A stretch of DNA of 8,539 bases from JBCCBI01 sp039034155. Its GTDB lineage: Bacteria; Deinococcota; Deinococci; Deinococcales; Trueperaceae. Under the pieces are notes generated by a model. It searched no databases and had not been told where the DNA came from. It worked only from the letters and a program-made list of their open reading frames with translations. Both the position numbers and the translations under genes were made by a program. The stretch is taken from the NCBI GenBank assembly GCA_039034155.1, contig JBCCBI010000245.1, forward strand, positions 1-8,539. The letters run 5' to 3'. Shown piece after piece: positions 6,647 through 8,539 of this stretch; within the stretch, counting starts at the first letter, position 1, and every line of letters begins with the position of its first letter.

Positions 6647-8461
6647 GTGTTTGAGTTCTTTATCACATTCATCGTAGCCATACCTATTGTGGTAGTTGTT
6701 CTATTGATTTATCTCTTAAGGCGCACAGCTCGTGACCATAGGCGCATCGATAAACTTGAAACTAAGCTAGCTGCCGCGATACGACAGCTACAACACTTCC
6801 GTAATATTGTTGAGGGTTTAGATGCAACTCAAGATATGGAACTACTGTCTTTTGATAAGGCTAAAAACGCCACGGCACAAGCTGCTGATGAGCTGACAGA
6901 GAAGATGTATACGCCCTCTTCATCTTCTCTAATACCTAACACAGAGATCGGTGACGCTGTTACACCTGATCAAGAGACAAGTGAGGCTGTCACCGACGAT
7001 GTTATAAGTTCCGACGTACAAGCAGCCAAAACCTCAGTGTTCGATGCAGCAGCTTATCAGCCTCAGGAACATCAACCAGACAGTCAAAAAACCTTTGGCA
7101 GAGAGGCAGCTTCAGCTCGAACTAGGCCAGCTCAGCAAGAAACTCACCAAAAAACATCACCTGAACGTACATCACCAAGCTGGTTCAGCCGCTTAACTGG
7201 GGCGAATACTATCGCTAGGTTGGGTGTCGTACTGCTCTTTATTGGCTTGGGATTTGCTGTGCAACTGGCCGCTCGAGCAGGCATGTTTCCGCTCGAGCTA
7301 CGGCTTGCCCTCATCGCTTTGGTCGGCTTAATTATGGTGGTACTCGGCTGGCGGCTACGTAAGCGACGACCTGCGTACAGTTTTAGCTTGCAGGGCGGCG
7401 GCGTGGCAATATGTTATTTGGTTGTACTGGCTGCACTTAGAACCTATCAGCTCATACCTGAGCCACTCGCGTTTACCATGCTGGTGTCACTCACTGCGCT
7501 AACAGTGACCCTAGCTGTCATGCAAGATGCCTTAGCCCTTGCCATCATTGGCATGTTGGGCGGGTTTGCTGCACCCCTTTTTGTCTCGAGCTTATTCGAT
7601 GACATGAGTTTATTTAGCTATTCACTTGTGTTAAATATGGGTGTCTTGCTTGTCGCCTATGTTAAAAGGTGGCGGCCGTTATACACAGCTAGCTTTTATA
7701 GCAGCTTTGTACTGATTGCGCTTTGGAATGTCATCAACCTGCCAGCAGCCACAAGTTTCAGCGCGTGGCCAGTTGTAGATGGATTTTTGCTAGCTCACTT
7801 TGCGCTTTATCTGACGATGAGTGTGTTGCTAGCCCATCAACCTAAAGCATCCCCAGAAACGACCGTCGTCTTTGTGTTACCCATAGCCGTGTTTGGTTGG
7901 CATGTGCAACTTGTTGACCACCTGCCCTTTGTCCCTGCTATCAGCGCGCTGGGATTTGCAGGGGTGTATTTGGGGCTGGCTAGCTGGTTACTGCGGCGTA
8001 AATCTACCGAGAACATGCAGCCTCAGCGCCTGGCTGAAATTTTTACGGTGATTGGCACTATTTTTGTCACCTGCAGCATTCCCTTAGCCTTTGATAGCGA
8101 GCTAACCACAGCGCTGTGGTTACTGGAGGGTGCAGGACTCGTTTGGCTTGGCTTGCGCCAAAAGCGCCGTTCGTTGCGCATCCTCGGCGTGCTACTACAG
8201 TGCTTTGCGTTTGTCATGATTCAAACTCGCATCTCAACAGATATCTTGTACATCTTTACCGATACAAGCAGCGTTATAGACGGCGTCCGGTTGTCAATAA
8301 GGACATTTCCATTAGACCCAGACAGCTTATTTATGCGGGCCTTACTCGCCATATCTCTGCTAACAAGTAGTTTGCTGCTGCATAAATATCGTGAGCTCGT
8401 ACCTCATGTCGAAAAACACCTGAGTTCACTACCTGAAAGAGCGCCGCCGCCAGGTAATTGA
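6647..8461 (+). CDS. DUF2339 multi-pass membrane protein, C-terminally truncated
   Basis: 604 residues of a DUF2339 family protein, an integral membrane family of unknown function. The N-terminal helix (about 3-24) is followed by a short coiled coil (RRIDKLETKLAAAIRQL), a disordered S/T/Q-rich linker to about 178, then many membrane helices. Family landmarks: ARLGVVLLFIGLGFAVQLAA, LQGGGVAICYL from 248, GMLGGFAAPLF from 302, FSYSLVLNMGVLL, and LLEGAGLVWLGLRQKRR. Relatives usually run to 800 or more residues with further helices after this point. Here the protein stops after a membrane segment and a tail, HVEKHLSSLPERAPPPGN. In another frame the same bases encode a sigma-factor region 4 (8424-8539), so the end is not native. 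GTG at 6647 is the only sensible start, since an in-frame TAG lies at 6638-6640. No operon partner is visible. Confidence 0.85.
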   Translation: MFEFFITFIVAIPIVVVVLLIYLLRRTARDHRRIDKLETKLAAAIRQLQHFRNIVEGLDATQDMELLSFDKAKNATAQAADELTEKMYTPSSSSLIPNTEIGDAVTPDQETSEAVTDDVISSDVQAAKTSVFDAAAYQPQEHQPDSQKTFGREAASARTRPAQQETHQKTSPERTSPSWFSRLTGANTIARLGVVLLFIGLGFAVQLAARAGMFPLELRLALIALVGLIMVVLGWRLRKRRPAYSFSLQGGGVAICYLVVLAALRTYQLIPEPLAFTMLVSLTALTVTLAVMQDALALAIIGMLGGFAAPLFVSSLFDDMSLFSYSLVLNMGVLLVAYVKRWRPLYTASFYSSFVLIALWNVINLPAATSFSAWPVVDGFLLAHFALYLTMSVLLAHQPKASPETTVVFVLPIAVFGWHVQLVDHLPFVPAISALGFAGVYLGLASWLLRRKSTENMQPQRLAEIFTVIGTIFVTCSIPLAFDSELTTALWLLEGAGLVWLGLRQKRRSLRILGVLLQCFAFVMIQTRISTDILYIFTDTSSVIDGVRLSIRTFPLDPDSLFMRALLAISLLTSSLLLHKYRELVPHVEKHLSSLPERAPPPGN

Positions 8462-8539
8462 ATGCTTTTACTTTCAAAATCTCACCCAAAAAGAAACCAG
8501 CCAACGACTCAACATGCCACTAGGCAGTGTAAAAACAGA
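8424..8539 (+). pseudogene. ECF-type sigma factor region 4 fragment, open at window end
   Basis: This frame follows a TGA at 8421-8423 and runs open to the window end. It reads VHYLKERRRQVIECFYF then QNLTQKETSQRLNMPLGSVKT. This is the sigma region 4 pattern: L-x-x-R-x-R-x-V-I-E, Y-F, then the helix-turn-helix L-T-Q-x-E-x-x-x-R-L-x-M-P-L-G-S-V-K-T that binds the -35 element. There is no start codon and no region 2 upstream; the upstream bases are DUF2339 in a different frame. Upstream in the DUF2339 frame, LSSLPER also resembles the residues that normally precede this motif (LPERQRQVIE). A frameshift within the GCGCCGCCGCC run (8441-8451) may therefore add to the rearrangement. It is either the tail of a sigma gene fused by deletion or an assembly join. 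Confidence 0.75.

Larger units (their letters stand above)
784..7590. repeat. Sixteen dispersed CTCGAG palindromes
   Basis: CTCGAG starts at 784, 1075, 1549, 2099, 2267, 2553, 4371, 4626, 4761, 5092, 6079, 6169, 6412, 7272, 7292 and 7585. About two copies would be expected by chance in this length. Ten are Leu-Glu (CTC GAG), four are in the phase containing CGA (Arg) and two in the phase containing TCG (Ser), so codon choice alone does not explain them. Flanks are mostly G or C on both sides. The copy at 5092 is the centre of a 14-bp perfect palindrome (TGACCTCGAGGTCA, 5088-5101). Confidence 0.85.

Noticed and set aside
1..8539. CRISPR arrays, tRNA or rRNA genes, insertion sequences, attachment sites
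   Set aside because: No regularly spaced repeats, no cloverleaf-like or rRNA-like stretches, no transposase or integrase coding sequence and no long terminal inverted repeats were seen.

Overview
The window is bacterial, densely coded DNA with roughly balanced base composition. It has Shine-Dalgarno sequences of the AAGGAG type and no RNA gene, phage, plasmid or transposon feature that I can see. I cannot place it in a phylum from sequence alone. Both edges cut through genes and both show a reading-frame problem, so the window may be a whole assembly contig with imperfect ends.

Layout: (1) Positions 1-1731, plus strand: an ABC exporter half-transporter (membrane domain plus ATPase) that lacks its N-terminus. 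A probable one-base frameshift lies near 57, and a 15-bp triplicated repeat sits inside the ATPase domain. (2) Positions 1739-5721, minus strand: a tight four-gene operon read from 5721 downward. In transcription order it encodes a membrane-anchored beta-propeller protein, a metallo-beta-lactamase-fold hydrolase, a retinol-dehydrogenase-like SDR and a classical SDR. Spacings are 36 nt, 48 nt and a TAATG stop/start overlap. It converges on the ABC gene with only 7 bp between the stop codons. (3) Positions 5722-5907: a divergent control region with two copies of a TGTTACC-N3-GG(T/C)AACA palindrome whose starts are 43 bp apart. (4) Positions 5908-6492, plus strand: a TetR-family repressor, the obvious candidate to bind those palindromes and control both itself and the operon. 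(5) Positions 6647-8461, plus strand: a DUF2339 multi-membrane protein whose C-terminal part is missing. In another frame its 3' end runs into an unmistakable region 4 of an ECF-type sigma factor, open to the window end.

Working model (inference): a small hydrophobic ligand releases the TetR protein and induces an envelope-facing propeller protein, a hydrolase and two NAD(P)-dependent oxidoreductases. Together these could open and oxidise or reduce a lipophilic ester, lactone, alcohol or ketone. The substrate is unknown.

Two signals go beyond the gene list. The palindrome CTCGAG occurs 16 times (about 2 expected by chance) and in all three codon phases, which resembles a HIP1-like genome signature. 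GCTAGC is also frequent, at 11 copies. The second signal is the DUF2339/sigma junction at the 3' end, which is either a genuine deletion fusion or an assembly chimera.
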